Shown here piece after piece: positions 63,964-64,000 of a stretch of 64,000 nt of DNA. The notes beneath the pieces were generated by a model. The model did no database searches and was not told the origin of the DNA. It saw only the letters and a program-made list of their open reading frames with translations. A program made the position numbers and the translations under genes. Source of the DNA: JBEKCP01 sp049509515 (GTDB lineage: Bacteria; Planctomycetota; Planctomycetia; Pirellulales; Thermoguttaceae); contig JBEKZV010000023.1 in the NCBI GenBank assembly GCA_049509515.1, forward strand, positions 1 to 64,000, written 5' to 3'. Positions within the stretch are counted from its first letter, which is position 1. Each line of letters begins with the position of its first letter.

Positions 63964-64000
63964 TCAGACCTCGCCGAGGACGGCCGGCACGAGGTAGCAC
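63964..64000 (-). CDS. gatC: Amidotransferase subunit C, C-terminal end
   Basis: The frame ends CYLVPAVLGEV-stop at 63964 and lies 9 bases ahead of gatA on the same strand. A final V-P-X-V-L segment is the usual end of GatC, the small subunit that holds GatA and GatB together. Only 11 residues are in the window, so identification rests on the C-terminal motif and the position before gatA. Confidence 0.7.
   Translation of the reverse strand, partial: CYLVPAVLGEV

Overview
The window is a high-GC bacterial chromosome segment, most likely from a member of the Planctomycetota (Pirellulales-like). The evidence is the company the genes keep: a DUF1559 prepilin, a DUF1080 (3-keto-disaccharide hydrolase) protein, a Tat-exported Gfo/Idh/MocA oxidoreductase, a secreted HzsA-related di-haem protein, PQQ-type propellers and many secreted proteins of unknown function. 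Assignment is by gene content only; there is no rRNA gene.

Layout. 1-1.7 kb: end of a YdcF-like gene, a possible group II intron domain V relic, a DUF433/DUF5615 pair and a repeat-filled spacer. 1.7-5.6 kb: an operon of a membrane-embedded spermidine-synthase-like protein, a two-helix membrane protein and a Tat-signal radical SAM protein of the AmrS family. 5.8-9.8 kb: secreted unknown, sialidase relic, YncE-like propeller, tRNA-Arg(UCU). 9.8-17.5 kb: fatty acid and acetate metabolism (fabI, acyl-CoA dehydrogenase, etfA, etfB, acs). 17.6-31.9 kb: GT2, MFS transporter, a folK-kinase fusion, Gfo/Idh/MocA, HzsA-related protein, M20 amidohydrolase, a secreted toroid-like protein, an aspartic protease with a PDZ domain, and DUF1080. 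31.9-43.8 kb: ilvD, then one tightly overlapping operon for a type II secretion/type IV pilus-like machine (CapA, GspE, two GspF, three pseudopilins, DUF1559 prepilin, PQQ propeller). 44-53 kb: methyltransferase, two GT39-type membrane glycosyltransferases, an MmeI-like restriction-modification enzyme, tilS. 53-64 kb: NAD-type isocitrate dehydrogenase, a HigBA-like toxin-antitoxin pair, bioA, a SAM hydroxide adenosyltransferase, and the gatCAB genes interleaved with a vapBC pair, a coiled-coil gene and a nuclease-like gene.

The most striking property of the window is its load of short repeats. At least ten families of small palindromes and tandem repeats fill the spacers, and five genes carry such repeats inside the reading frame without breaking it: the HzsA-related gene, a pseudopilin leader, an Agl23-like glycosyltransferase (twice), a GT39 glycosyltransferase and gatA. 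One palindromic unit sits between exact 37-bp direct repeats at the gspF-gspF junction, which looks like the trace of its arrival. These resemble in behaviour the Rickettsia palindromic elements, but in a planctomycete setting.

Four toxin-antitoxin-like modules lie in the window. One (vapBC) is joined by successive 4-bp ATGA overlaps, through a 71-residue coiled-coil gene, to gatB, so a tRNA-directed toxin family and the glutaminyl-tRNA amidotransferase appear to be translationally coupled.
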